From an uncultured Treponema sp. (GTDB lineage Bacteria > Spirochaetota > Spirochaetia > Treponematales > Treponemataceae), in contig CAMNIU010000166.1 in assembly GCA_946540605.1 (NCBI GenBank), positions 1-32,914 on the forward strand: a DNA stretch of 32,914 nt, read 5' to 3'. Within the stretch, counting starts at the first letter, position 1. Each line of letters begins with the position of its first letter. This document shows positions 17,453 to 26,973 of the stretch, in pieces. A program made the translations under genes and the position numbers. The notes beneath the pieces are model-generated. The model was not told the DNA's origin. It made no database searches and saw only the letters and a list, made by a program, of their open reading frames with translations.

Positions 17453-18055
17453 ATGGAAGATTTAATGAGAATCGAAAAAAAGCTTATGGATGAGGATGAC
17501 ATGAAATCGCTCAAAGAAATCTCACTGGCTCCCTACATTTACATTGCATCACAATTAATCAAAAAGAAACGGAAAGCAGGAGGATCGATGTTTCGCCATC
17601 AGATGGACACTCTTGCGATCTTAATTGAATATAATTATTTAGATCCAATTCTTTTGAAAGCCGCGGTTATTCATGACACTGTTGAAGATCTGAAAGATTT
17701 TGATACGACTATTATAGCAAAAACTGACAATGATGGAGAACAAGTATTAAAACTTGTTCTCGAAGTAACCAAGCAACCGTGCGAAACAAAAGAGGTTTTC
17801 TTAAAACGTATTTTAGAACATGGATCCTACAATGCCAAATTGTTGAAGGTGACCGACCGTATTTCCAACTTAATTCAGCTAGGTTTTGTAACGCAGTATG
17901 ATTTTATAGAGCGAACCTGCGATGACACTGAATACTTTATTCTTCCTATGGCTCTGCTTATAGATTTTAATATGTACCAGGAAATTATTTCACTAATTGA
18001 AACACGAAAGAAAGTCTTAGAAATAATGGACTTTAATACCATATCAAAAAAATAA
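17453..18055 (+). CDS. Standalone RelA/SpoT-type HD domain protein (putative small alarmone hydrolase)
   Basis: FRHQMDTLAIL, AAVIHDTVEDLKDF, KLLKVTDRISNL match the H...HDxxED...DRxxN metal-site series; SD gaaggaggaatttt. Confidence 0.8.
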   Translation: MEDLMRIEKKLMDEDDMKSLKEISLAPYIYIASQLIKKKRKAGGSMFRHQMDTLAILIEYNYLDPILLKAAVIHDTVEDLKDFDTTIIAKTDNDGEQVLKLVLEVTKQPCETKEVFLKRILEHGSYNAKLLKVTDRISNLIQLGFVTQYDFIERTCDDTEYFILPMALLIDFNMYQEIISLIETRKKVLEIMDFNTISKK

Positions 18056-18096
18056 CTGTCTGTAATTATAAGCAAAAATAAAAGGAGAAAATCATT

Positions 18097-20079
18097 ATGA
18101 AAAACAAAGATTTAATGTTGAGAAAAATCTGCCAGAAAATTTTTATTGATTTACTTTCCATAGAGAACTTCAGTATAAATTATTTCTCGTCTAACAAAAT
18201 TATACGAAAAACAATCATGGATTTTTTGGGATTAAATTCTTATAAGCCAAGAATTACAAAAAATTCATTGCTAAAGGCCTTAAATGAAATGGAGCTTGAA
18301 AATAAAACTGATGCAGAAATTTTAAGAAGTCTTAAATATAAAAATCTGGAATTAATAAAATATATTTATACCGACCACTACTCGCTATTTTCTGAATTAT
18401 CTGATGAAAATAAAAAAACTATAATAGCAGTTGATTTATGTTGTAATTCTATTCTCTCCGATATTTTTCAGTCTGAAAAGACTTCATTTTTTCTTGAAGA
18501 TTTCTATCTTTTAATGCAGAACGTATTAGAAATATCAACTGAACAATTTGTAATGGCAATGATAAATGGATCTTGCCTTGGAATTGCAGACTTTAATGAG
18601 GCAGCCCAAATATTAAATATAAACGATAATTTTATGAGGGAACTCTCAAGACTTAAAACAATCCCTGAAATGCAAAGAATAAACTTATATGATTATGAAA
18701 CAATTGGCTATGGAGGAACACTTCCGTTAGCAGCTCATGATTTTATATGTTTTACAGGAGAGGATATTTCTTCATATGTATATTCACGCTTACAAGAAAA
18801 TAGAACACGCTTCTGGTACGCAAAGGGATTGTCTGCTGGATTAAAACTTTTAGATTATTGTCTTAAAAACAAATTCTATGGTGATAGCATTTGGATTGAT
18901 GAGTATGAAATTGATTTAGAAGATAGAAAGACCTTACTTACTTATAAAGCTGATATGATAAGTTTTAATGTTATAGTATCTGGAAAAGATATCCCTTTTG
19001 AACCTGATAATAACTGCGTAAAAATTAGTCTCAAAGAGAGCTTACCGGAAAATCAACCAGATACTTTCCCAATATTTTCAGAAGAGGAATTCATTAAGCG
19101 TTATGGAAATCCAGGAGAAAGTAACATAGAATCACCTGCGGTAAATGCCAGAATCAAAGATATACACAGACTTCTTTCAAAACCTGGAGAATACATGAAA
19201 GTTGATCAATCTATGTATGCGAAATTCAATGAGCTTATGGAAAGGCATCCGAATATCATTAATAAGGATTTATTATATGCCGTAATGAAAATATCTTGGA
19301 TTTTTGCAAAAGAGAATATAGTCAAAATACCGCCAATTCTCTTTGTTGGAACCCCAGGTTGCGGAAAAACCCTATTATGTACTGAGATAACTCAAATTAT
19401 CGGGCAAAAGCATAATATTCTTATTCCATTAGGCAGTGGAGGTGGAATCACGAGACTTTTAGGTAGTACACCAGAATATAAGGGAGCCTCTAATGGTTTA
19501 ATTCTGTCTAGTATATGGGAAGCAAACGATACAATTAACACGTTAAATTCAATAGTTATACTAGATGAACTGGACAAGGCTTGTTATTCAAATCAAGTTA
19601 GCGATCAAAACCAAAACATATTAGCATCTCTACTGCAATTATTAGGTGACACTAACATAAAAAACTTTAAAGATAATTTTTTCGAGATAGAACTCCAAAA
19701 CTTTTACCCTTGCTTTCTTAGCACAGCTAATTCCATAAAGCCAATTCCCGAATCATTACTAGATAGAGTAAATATCATTCGACTGCGCGATTACAACGAA
19801 CAGGAACTAAAATCTATTGTAATCCCCTTGCAATATGAATCCTTTAGAAATGATTTTAATAATCTGATACCAGAAGCTCTTAGTGAAGAAGAAATTGAAA
19901 TCATCTATAAACTCAGCAAAGGAATGACCAGACAAATTAAGCCAGCCATAATGAAATATCTTGATGCTATCTTTGACATGGACGGAAAACGTCACCCTCT
20001 ATCTTCAATGGAATTATATGATTTACTCAAAGAGACAACAGTAAATTATGAAGATAAACAAATTGGTTTCTTCAGATAA
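18097..20079 (+). CDS. AAA+ ATPase related to the Lon AAA module, no protease domain, novel N-terminal ~400 aa
   Basis: ILFVGTPGCGKT, SIVILDELDKA, CFLSTANSIKPIPESLLDRVNIIRL (compare Lon FILTANSLDTVPEPLLDRAEIIHL); SD aaaggag. Confidence 0.8.
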   Translation: MKNKDLMLRKICQKIFIDLLSIENFSINYFSSNKIIRKTIMDFLGLNSYKPRITKNSLLKALNEMELENKTDAEILRSLKYKNLELIKYIYTDHYSLFSELSDENKKTIIAVDLCCNSILSDIFQSEKTSFFLEDFYLLMQNVLEISTEQFVMAMINGSCLGIADFNEAAQILNINDNFMRELSRLKTIPEMQRINLYDYETIGYGGTLPLAAHDFICFTGEDISSYVYSRLQENRTRFWYAKGLSAGLKLLDYCLKNKFYGDSIWIDEYEIDLEDRKTLLTYKADMISFNVIVSGKDIPFEPDNNCVKISLKESLPENQPDTFPIFSEEEFIKRYGNPGESNIESPAVNARIKDIHRLLSKPGEYMKVDQSMYAKFNELMERHPNIINKDLLYAVMKISWIFAKENIVKIPPILFVGTPGCGKTLLCTEITQIIGQKHNILIPLGSGGGITRLLGSTPEYKGASNGLILSSIWEANDTINTLNSIVILDELDKACYSNQVSDQNQNILASLLQLLGDTNIKNFKDNFFEIELQNFYPCFLSTANSIKPIPESLLDRVNIIRLRDYNEQELKSIVIPLQYESFRNDFNNLIPEALSEEEIEIIYKLSKGMTRQIKPAIMKYLDAIFDMDGKRHPLSSMELYDLLKETTVNYEDKQIGFFR

Positions 20080-20095
20080 ATAATTGCATAAAAAA

Positions 20096-20134
20096 GCTGC
20101 TAAACATCGATTCATAGTTTAGCAGCTTTTTTTT
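20096..20134. terminator. Bidirectional intrinsic terminator between the AAA+ gene and lon
   Basis: GCTGCTAAAC (20096-20105) / GTTTAGCAGC (20117-20126) stem followed by T8 and preceded by A-run. Confidence 0.88.
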
Positions 20135-20147
20135 GAAATGCTAGAAT

Positions 20148-22541
20148 CTATTTCACTCCCAACGCAATCTCGAGCACTTCGCGAACATCGCTAACAGGAA
20201 TAAATTTGATTCCCTGCTTTACGTGCTCAGGAATATCTTCCAGATCACGCTCGTTTGCTTTTGGAATAATAATAGTCTTTATCTTGTTACGCTTAGCAGC
20301 AACAGTCTTTTCCCGCAGGCCGCCGATTGGCAGAACCTGACCAGTTAAAGAAAGTTCACCTGTCATAGCAAGGTTAGGCTTAATCTTTTTGTCCAGCAGC
20401 AATGAAACAAATGTTGTTGCCATTGTGATTCCGGCACTAGGACCATCCTTTGGGGTTGCCCCTTCCGGAATATGCAGGTGTACTATATTTTCATCAAACC
20501 ACTTAGCATCTTTTACGCCGCGCTCAAGCACAAACTTTCTTGCCCAGTCAAAGGCAATCTGACTTGATTCCTTCATCACATCGCCCATCTGCCCCGTGAG
20601 TACAAGACCTGCTTTTCCGGCAAACGAAGTTGATTCAATCAAAAGTGTATCGCCGCCCATGCTTGTCCAGGCAAGACCAATTGCAGTTCCAGGAACAGCA
20701 GCTACTTTAATCTGACTCTCATCAAATACAGGCTTACCAAGATATTTGAACAAATCAGGAGCATCAATAGTTATCTGTTTTTTCAAATCAACCGAATCGG
20801 CTTTTGAAGATTCTTGTTCCGTAATCAGCTCAGTAACAATCTTTCGGTGAATCTTGTCCAGACACTTCTCATAATTACGAACACCAGATTCACGCGCATA
20901 TTCTTCTGCAATTTCTAGAAGTGCAGCTTTTGTATATTTTACCTGATTTTTTGCAAGCCCGTTCTTCACGAGATTTTTTGGAATAAGATATTTCTTTGCA
21001 ATCTCAAGTTTTTCCTGATCGATATATCCGCTCAGGTGAATGATTTCTGCACGATCCAGGAGAGGCTCTGGAACAGTATCCAGAGAGTTTGCGGTTAAAA
21101 TAAAGAAGACATTAGAAATATCAAAAGGCAAATCGAGGTAGGTATCACGGAAACTTACATTCTGCTCAGGATCAAGAACCTCGAGTAAAGCCGAGGCCGG
21201 GTCACCATTGTGACTAGAGCCCATCTTATCAACTTCATCAATCAAAAAGACCGGAGTACTGCTCTTTGTAATTTTGAGTCCCTGAATGATTTTTCCTGGC
21301 ATAGCACCAATGTAAGTTCTGCGGTGCCCCTTGATTTCTGCCTCGTCTCTCATGCCGCCAACAGAGAAACGGTAAAAAGGCTTATTCATTGCATTTGCAA
21401 TAGATTTTCCAACAGATGTTTTACCGACTCCCGGAGGTCCCACAAGCAGCAAAATAGAACCTTTTGCATCTTTCTTCATTTTTCGAACGGCAAGATATTC
21501 TACGATTCGTTTCTTTACATCTTCAAGACCAAAGTGATCATCATCAAGAATCTTTTTTGCACGAGTTAAATCATAATCATCAACTGCAGGAACCTTCCAT
21601 GGCAACTGAGTTACCAGTTCAAGATAGTTACGGGTAACAATCCATTCAGAAGAGTTAGGTTCCATCATAGAAAGTTTTGAAAGTTCACTTTCTACAGTTT
21701 CTTTGATTTCTCCCTCAAAAGCCAGTTCTTCAATCTTTTTTTTGAATTTCTGATAATCTGTTTCATTTCCATCAGGAGTTTCGCCAAGTTCTTCCTGAAT
21801 AGACTTCATTTCTTCACGCAGGAAATATTCACGCTGATTTTTTTCTATGCGGTCATTGAGTTCAGTCTGGATTTTTTTCTGAACGCGAAACAGTTCCTGC
21901 TCTTTTTTAATGAATACAAGCACCTGCTCCATTCTCTGGCGAACATTTACAGTCTCAAGGATTTTCTGCTGTTCATTTTTATCAACATTCAAAATTGAAG
22001 CAATAAAATCTGCAATTTTTCCAGGATTGTCGATGTTTACCATATTAAGGCGCATTTCTTCAGAGAAAAGAGGATTATTCTCACTAACCTCTTTCATTTC
22101 AGAAATCAACGCACGAGTTAAAGCCTTAACCTCAAAAGTATCAGCTTCTTCATCATCAAGATATTCAACAGCAGCAGCCATTGGAGATGTATTATGCAGG
22201 TTTTTACGGATTTTAAAACGCTTTACGGTAGAAATAAAAATATTAATTCCACCATCAGGAAGATTTACCTTCTTTATGATTCTGGCAGCAGTTCCAACCT
22301 TGTGCAAATCTGTAATTGAAGGAGTCTCTGCTTCATTTTTGAGCATAACGATTCCAATGAAGCCTTCATTTTCATAGGCTTCTTCGACAACTTTCACATC
22401 GTCTGCAGAGTTAATCATAAGCGGAGTAAAAATTCCCGGAAAAATCGGACGCCCCGCAAGAGGAATTAATGTAAGTTTATTCGGAAGCAACTGATCCGCT
22501 GAAATTATAGAATTCTCATTAGAGTTATTATCTTTAGACAT
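20148..22541 (-). CDS. lon: ATP-dependent protease Lon
   Basis: LLVGPPGVGKTSVGKSIA; FLIDEVDKMGSSHNGDPASALLEVLDPEQN; catalytic Ser PKDGPSAGITMATTF; LTGQVLPIGGLREKTVAAKRNKI. Confidence 0.97.
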   Translation of the reverse strand: MSKDNNSNENSIISADQLLPNKLTLIPLAGRPIFPGIFTPLMINSADDVKVVEEAYENEGFIGIVMLKNEAETPSITDLHKVGTAARIIKKVNLPDGGINIFISTVKRFKIRKNLHNTSPMAAAVEYLDDEEADTFEVKALTRALISEMKEVSENNPLFSEEMRLNMVNIDNPGKIADFIASILNVDKNEQQKILETVNVRQRMEQVLVFIKKEQELFRVQKKIQTELNDRIEKNQREYFLREEMKSIQEELGETPDGNETDYQKFKKKIEELAFEGEIKETVESELSKLSMMEPNSSEWIVTRNYLELVTQLPWKVPAVDDYDLTRAKKILDDDHFGLEDVKKRIVEYLAVRKMKKDAKGSILLLVGPPGVGKTSVGKSIANAMNKPFYRFSVGGMRDEAEIKGHRRTYIGAMPGKIIQGLKITKSSTPVFLIDEVDKMGSSHNGDPASALLEVLDPEQNVSFRDTYLDLPFDISNVFFILTANSLDTVPEPLLDRAEIIHLSGYIDQEKLEIAKKYLIPKNLVKNGLAKNQVKYTKAALLEIAEEYARESGVRNYEKCLDKIHRKIVTELITEQESSKADSVDLKKQITIDAPDLFKYLGKPVFDESQIKVAAVPGTAIGLAWTSMGGDTLLIESTSFAGKAGLVLTGQMGDVMKESSQIAFDWARKFVLERGVKDAKWFDENIVHLHIPEGATPKDGPSAGITMATTFVSLLLDKKIKPNLAMTGELSLTGQVLPIGGLREKTVAAKRNKIKTIIIPKANERDLEDIPEHVKQGIKFIPVSDVREVLEIALGVK

Positions 22542-22547
22542 ACTTAA

Positions 22548-22577
22548 AATATAATGATATTTTTAGCATATCGTCAA
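22548..22577 (-). promoter_or_regulatory. lon promoter: -35 TTGACG (22572-22577), 18-nt spacer, -10 TATATT (22548-22553)
   Basis: -10 ends 6 nt before ATG; no SD. Confidence 0.68.
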
Positions 22578-22590
22578 ATTTTTCGAGCAA

Positions 22591-24285
22591 CTATTCTTCT
22601 TTCTCCAGTTCCGAAGAAATCATAAGTGCATCCTGATACCAGTCTATCAAAAGTGAAAATTCCTCGCTCTTATAACCTTCTGCTTCTGCCCGAATCTTCC
22701 ATACAGTGCCAGATTCCAGCATATCCACAGGAACATCTTCCAATGGCTGCCACTTATTTTTATACAGAATCTTAAACTGCGACTCCTCAATTACAGTGCC
22801 TAACGAACGGTCGTAAGCTATAGTCTTTATAGAAAGATTGCGCTTTGCGTTTTTCAGGAAATCACAATCAAGCACGCATGGTTCATCGCCGCAGGTAAAA
22901 CTCTTCCACCATACATAAGGCCCTACAACAATCTTAATGCGATAATCACCTTTTTTAAGATAAACCGGACGTACACTGTATGTTATATTTCTGGAAGCCG
23001 GACGTTCTGCAACTACACGCGGTGACCAGAAAATAAGCTTTTCATACCACACTTTACTGCGTTCTACAAAGGTTCTTCTTGTTCCCTCTACCTCTGGAAT
23101 TTCATTTCCATCATTTTCAAAAAAGAAAGCCCTGGCTGGTAAATCCATATTTTCATAAAGTGAACGCGGCATCTGCAGCTCAACACTTACCTCGGTATAC
23201 CACTTTTGCAAAGCAATTTTGTGTACAAGCCCACAATACCAAAGCCCCGCAAACACCGCAGCCGCAGCAGCAACGCCTAAGCACACTCTTCTTATAATAC
23301 GCCGAGTCTTATCTTTTTGAACCAAAGCTTCTGGCGAGAACTCGTAAAGTTTACCAGCCACTACACTTTTTGCAAGCTGCACACGAAGTTCATGCGTGTC
23401 ATAATGCCGCAGATATTTCTTTACCTGTCGCAGAACTGCATCAATCGACTGGTAACGGCGTTTAGCTTTTGGCCTCGTCATTTTGTGAATCAGGTGACAA
23501 ACATCTTTTGGTACAGATTTATCAATTTTTCGAGGACTAATATATTTACCCTTACGAATAACCTTCAGCGTTTCCATTGAAAGAGTTCCAGGATACGGCT
23601 TTGTACCCGTAACCATTTCATAAAGCATAATGCCGAGTGCGTAAATATCAGCCCTATGATCTACCCTTGCACTGTCTTCAAACTGCTCAGGTGGCATATA
23701 GGCCGGAGTTCCTAAAGCCACGCCGCTTTGTGTAAGGTCCCCTGTCGTAACAGTTGTTTCACTAACAGCATTTTTTAAACCTGCTGCAGCAGCTCCTGTT
23801 CCGCTTTCCGCATGATCACTTGCAATTCCAAAATCTGCCAGTTTAATTTCACCACGGCGAGACAAAAGAATATTTCCAGGTTTAATGTCACGATGAACAA
23901 TTCCCTTGGAATGAGCATATTTCAAGGCATAGCAGGCATCCTGCATAATAAGCATTGCGATAGGAACCGGCAAAGAGCTCTGTCTTTTTATAAGAGAATC
24001 CACAGCAATTCCGTCAACAAGTTCTTCTACCATATAACGGTAGCTGCCTTCAGTAAAATAATCAAAAAGATGAACGATATAAGGGCTCTGCAAATCAAGC
24101 AGCAGCTGGGCTTCTCTCTTAAAACGACCGGCATCTCCTGCATGACCACGTGCCGTCATTTTTTTGATTACAACATAACGCTTCAAAGACGGATGAATTG
24201 CCTTATAAACAACTCCCATTCCGCCTTTTGCAATAATGCCCTGCACCTTATACTTTCCTATCATTGGTGGAAATTCGTCGCTCAT
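22591..24285 (-). CDS. Hanks-type Ser/Thr protein kinase with TM segment and extracytoplasmic C-terminus
   Basis: IIAKGGMGVVYKAI, IVHRDIKPGNILLS, LADFGIA, GTPAYMPPEQF; TM VCLGVAAAAAVFAGLWYCGLV. Confidence 0.94.
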   Translation of the reverse strand: MSDEFPPMIGKYKVQGIIAKGGMGVVYKAIHPSLKRYVVIKKMTARGHAGDAGRFKREAQLLLDLQSPYIVHLFDYFTEGSYRYMVEELVDGIAVDSLIKRQSSLPVPIAMLIMQDACYALKYAHSKGIVHRDIKPGNILLSRRGEIKLADFGIASDHAESGTGAAAAGLKNAVSETTVTTGDLTQSGVALGTPAYMPPEQFEDSARVDHRADIYALGIMLYEMVTGTKPYPGTLSMETLKVIRKGKYISPRKIDKSVPKDVCHLIHKMTRPKAKRRYQSIDAVLRQVKKYLRHYDTHELRVQLAKSVVAGKLYEFSPEALVQKDKTRRIIRRVCLGVAAAAAVFAGLWYCGLVHKIALQKWYTEVSVELQMPRSLYENMDLPARAFFFENDGNEIPEVEGTRRTFVERSKVWYEKLIFWSPRVVAERPASRNITYSVRPVYLKKGDYRIKIVVGPYVWWKSFTCGDEPCVLDCDFLKNAKRNLSIKTIAYDRSLGTVIEESQFKILYKNKWQPLEDVPVDMLESGTVWKIRAEAEGYKSEEFSLLIDWYQDALMISSELEKEE

Positions 24286-25325
24286 CTGCCAACCCCCAAA
24301 ATATCACTTTCTATATTTATACTTCGTTCCGACCGTACAAAAACAATATTCTGTTTTCCCGGATTATGAATCTGAATATATGCTCCATTCTGCAAAAGCT
24401 TATAGTTTCCGGTAACAGGTCTATGCCCTCCAAGGCTCACATAGCCCTCCGGTACATCAGTTTTACCTTCTGCTTTCAGACTCATAAAAAGATTGCTTAC
24501 AGTACCAGGTGCGCTTTCTTCATCCGCTTCACCATTATTTGTCCAGATTAAGCCTTTTACAACACCCGGATACATTCTCGCATCAATAAGTTCCTGCCGG
24601 GTAAAAGCCCTAATTGGCTCTGCATGTGATACACAGCATCGTTTTCCAAAGAAATAAAGCGGCAGACTCCGCTCAATACAATTCATCAGATATAAAATAT
24701 CATCACCATAATATTCCTGAACAAAACAGCGGCACATTTCCCCTTCATCTGCGAGCTTACGGAACGAAAAATCTCCGCCGCCAGTTTCATTCAAAATATT
24801 TTCATGATTTCCCTTTAGAATATGAACCCTCTCTGGAAAGTTCTTTTTCAGTTCCATAAGAGCACACCAGAGGCTAAGTCCTTCCTGCATTTCCGAAGAC
24901 ATGGCAGGTCCCGTAAAAATTTCATTATTAAATTCAGCCTCTGCCGCCATCCATCTTTCCCGGGTTCCTCGTTCTGTATGAAGAATATCCCCTACACACA
25001 AAAGCCGTAATCTGCCCTCAGCAATGGCTTCAAACACAGTTGCATCATCAAAAATCTTATAATCAAGAATATTCTGCAAAAAATAAGGCCGCGCATGAAA
25101 ATCCGGAACAACTACGAGCGGAAGTTCATCTTTATGAAAATCCAAAAGTCCACCTGCACCACCGTCAGAAGCAGCAGGTCTATACCCCGCAGCATCAGTT
25201 TTTTCATTTTCAAGCACTTCAGAAGCTTCGTTCAAAAGTGTAAAAAAATCATCATAAAACGGAAGCATATTAGAGGAAAGGATATTTGAAATTTTCTGAT
25301 AGATTGAATTCACGCAGCACACCAC
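24282..25325 (-). CDS. Calcineurin-like metallophosphoesterase (start uncertain: GTG 25325 or ATG 25268)
   Basis: VVPDFHARPYF, CVGDILHTERGTRERW, HILKGNHENIL, CCVSHAEP; 4-nt overlap with the kinase gene. Confidence 0.82.
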   Translation of the reverse strand: MVCCVNSIYQKISNILSSNMLPFYDDFFTLLNEASEVLENEKTDAAGYRPAASDGGAGGLLDFHKDELPLVVVPDFHARPYFLQNILDYKIFDDATVFEAIAEGRLRLLCVGDILHTERGTRERWMAAEAEFNNEIFTGPAMSSEMQEGLSLWCALMELKKNFPERVHILKGNHENILNETGGGDFSFRKLADEGEMCRCFVQEYYGDDILYLMNCIERSLPLYFFGKRCCVSHAEPIRAFTRQELIDARMYPGVVKGLIWTNNGEADEESAPGTVSNLFMSLKAEGKTDVPEGYVSLGGHRPVTGNYKLLQNGAYIQIHNPGKQNIVFVRSERSINIESDILGVGR

Positions 25326-25331
25326 GGAAAT

Positions 25332-25676
25332 TTATGAAATTACAAGACTCATATTACCGATTGAAATTCTATCACCTGGATTCAATTTTACATATTTTTC
25401 ATTCGGAATGCGAACTCCATTTATAAAAGTTCCGTTTGTACTTCCTACATCCTTAATAAAATATGCATCTTTGATTTTCTGAATCATGGCATGATGTCGA
25501 CTTGCAAGTTTATTGTCCACCACAACGTCGTTATCGGTATCACGGCCAATTGTAATTTTTGCAACCAGTTCAACCTTTTTATGATTAAACATAAGGTATG
25601 ATGCCGGTTTTCCTTCACCAAGAGAATCAAGATGGCGTCCTACAGGACTACTTGTAACAATTGTTGTATCACTCAT
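25332..25676 (-). CDS. FHA domain protein
   Basis: TIGRDTDNDVVVDNKLASRHHAMI..FIKDVGSTNGTFINGVRI..KLNPGDRISIGN. Confidence 0.94.
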   Translation of the reverse strand: MSDTTIVTSSPVGRHLDSLGEGKPASYLMFNHKKVELVAKITIGRDTDNDVVVDNKLASRHHAMIQKIKDAYFIKDVGSTNGTFINGVRIPNEKYVKLNPGDRISIGNMSLVIS

Positions 25677-25683
25677 AAGTTAA

Positions 25684-25712
25684 ATTATAAAACCTCAACC
25701 CAATATTCGCAA
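25684..25712 (-). promoter_or_regulatory. FHA operon promoter: -35-like TTGCGA (25707-25712), 17-nt spacer, -10 TATAAT (25684-25689)
   Basis: -10 ends 7 nt before ATG; no SD. Confidence 0.62.
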
Positions 25713-26831
25713 ATTATTTTTAAGCAGGACAAGAGGCTTAAAAATTGGAATATCATCGGCAATTACATCCTTGAACATGCTCAGAATTTCATGAAGTTCC
25801 TTTCTTTTTTCTTTCCCCACTTCGGCATACGCAGCAAGCATTTTTGCCGTGGCCTTAAACGCATCCTTTTCAAGTTCATTGTTAGTCTTAGCCCCGGAAG
25901 CTTCCAGAATGCAGAACATTGTATCTACAAAATTCTTTTTCTGATTCGTATCGAGTTTATCTATCCATGTATTGAAAGCATTATAAAAGATTTTACTTTC
26001 ATCCGTAAATTCTCCGGCATTTACAAAATCTTTTCCAGAAATCTGCCAGTTCATTGCATCGTGCTGCCAGAAAGCAAAACCATCACTCTTAACAATTTCA
26101 TAAAACTTCGGATGATGAAAAATCATACCAACAACAGAAAACTCCGGATAGAACGAATAAATTCTGTCCTCAACAGCTTTATACGAAATTGATTCAAAAA
26201 ACTCGCTGGCAAAACCAGGACCATCAAAATTATAAACCCGCTCAATACGATTCTGCAGTTTTTCACCACAGCCCACAGCTGTATTAATTACAAGATTTCC
26301 TCCTTTAGAATGACCCACAAGAACAAAATCGCCTTTCAAAGCATTTGCAGCATCATTAAAATATTCAAGAGCATCCTTCTGAGCCGGAATCTGAGGCAAC
26401 CATGCAATATTAAAATCTTCCTTCCAGCCTATAATCGTGTCATCAGTACCTCGCAGAGCTACAACCGGTTTGCCATTAACCAGATAAGTTACAGCAGCAA
26501 ACTGTTCGACATTTTCTTCATTATATATATTTCTAAAACCACACAATTCAACATTTCTAAAACGTTCTGATTCTGCCGTCTTAAACATAAGTTCAGCCGT
26601 TCTCTTATTAATCAAAAAACCAATATTAATGCGGTCCTCATAATCCGGAGTTTCAGAAAAATCCTTTGCAACCTGCGAAAATGTTTTTTTCTCGCTGAAT
26701 GATTCCGGTACAACTCCATCAAAAATTGAATATGTTAAATGCGCCAGCAAAAGAGCATCAATCTTTCCAAAAGGAACCTGCTCAAAACTCAAATCCCCAC
26801 GCCAGGTAAGATAATCAAAAAAATCAGCCAT
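25695..26831 (-). CDS. DUF2974 / Mbeg1-like alpha-beta hydrolase (lipase-like)
   Basis: VALRGTDDTIIGWKEDFN; LVGHSKGGNLVINTA; YNFDGPGF; SD cggagg. Confidence 0.82.
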   Translation of the reverse strand: MADFFDYLTWRGDLSFEQVPFGKIDALLLAHLTYSIFDGVVPESFSEKKTFSQVAKDFSETPDYEDRINIGFLINKRTAELMFKTAESERFRNVELCGFRNIYNEENVEQFAAVTYLVNGKPVVALRGTDDTIIGWKEDFNIAWLPQIPAQKDALEYFNDAANALKGDFVLVGHSKGGNLVINTAVGCGEKLQNRIERVYNFDGPGFASEFFESISYKAVEDRIYSFYPEFSVVGMIFHHPKFYEIVKSDGFAFWQHDAMNWQISGKDFVNAGEFTDESKIFYNAFNTWIDKLDTNQKKNFVDTMFCILEASGAKTNNELEKDAFKATAKMLAAYAEVGKEKRKELHEILSMFKDVIADDIPIFKPLVLLKNNLRILG

Positions 26832-26908
26832 TAAAATCCTCCGAAATTAAATTTCAAAGCATATTTAAAATATACTACAAAAATCATTCAAATCAAAATA
26901 AAATCCGA

Positions 26909-26938
26909 TTGATTTACTTTATATCAACTTATTATAAT
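26909..26938 (+). promoter_or_regulatory. uraA promoter TTGATT-18 nt-TATAAT (leadered, with SD)
   Basis: Consensus -10 at 26933-26938; SD aaggag before ATG 26974. Confidence 0.6.
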
Positions 26939-26973
26939 AGAAAAGATTAACCAACAAATAAGGAGTATATAAA

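Noticed and set aside
23812-24369. 185-aa plus-strand ORF opposite the kinase gene
   Set aside because: Antisense to conserved kinase motifs; no family resemblance.
25632-26192. 186-aa plus-strand ORF across the FHA/DUF2974 region
   Set aside because: Antisense to strong CDSs; low-complexity translation typical of a shadow ORF.
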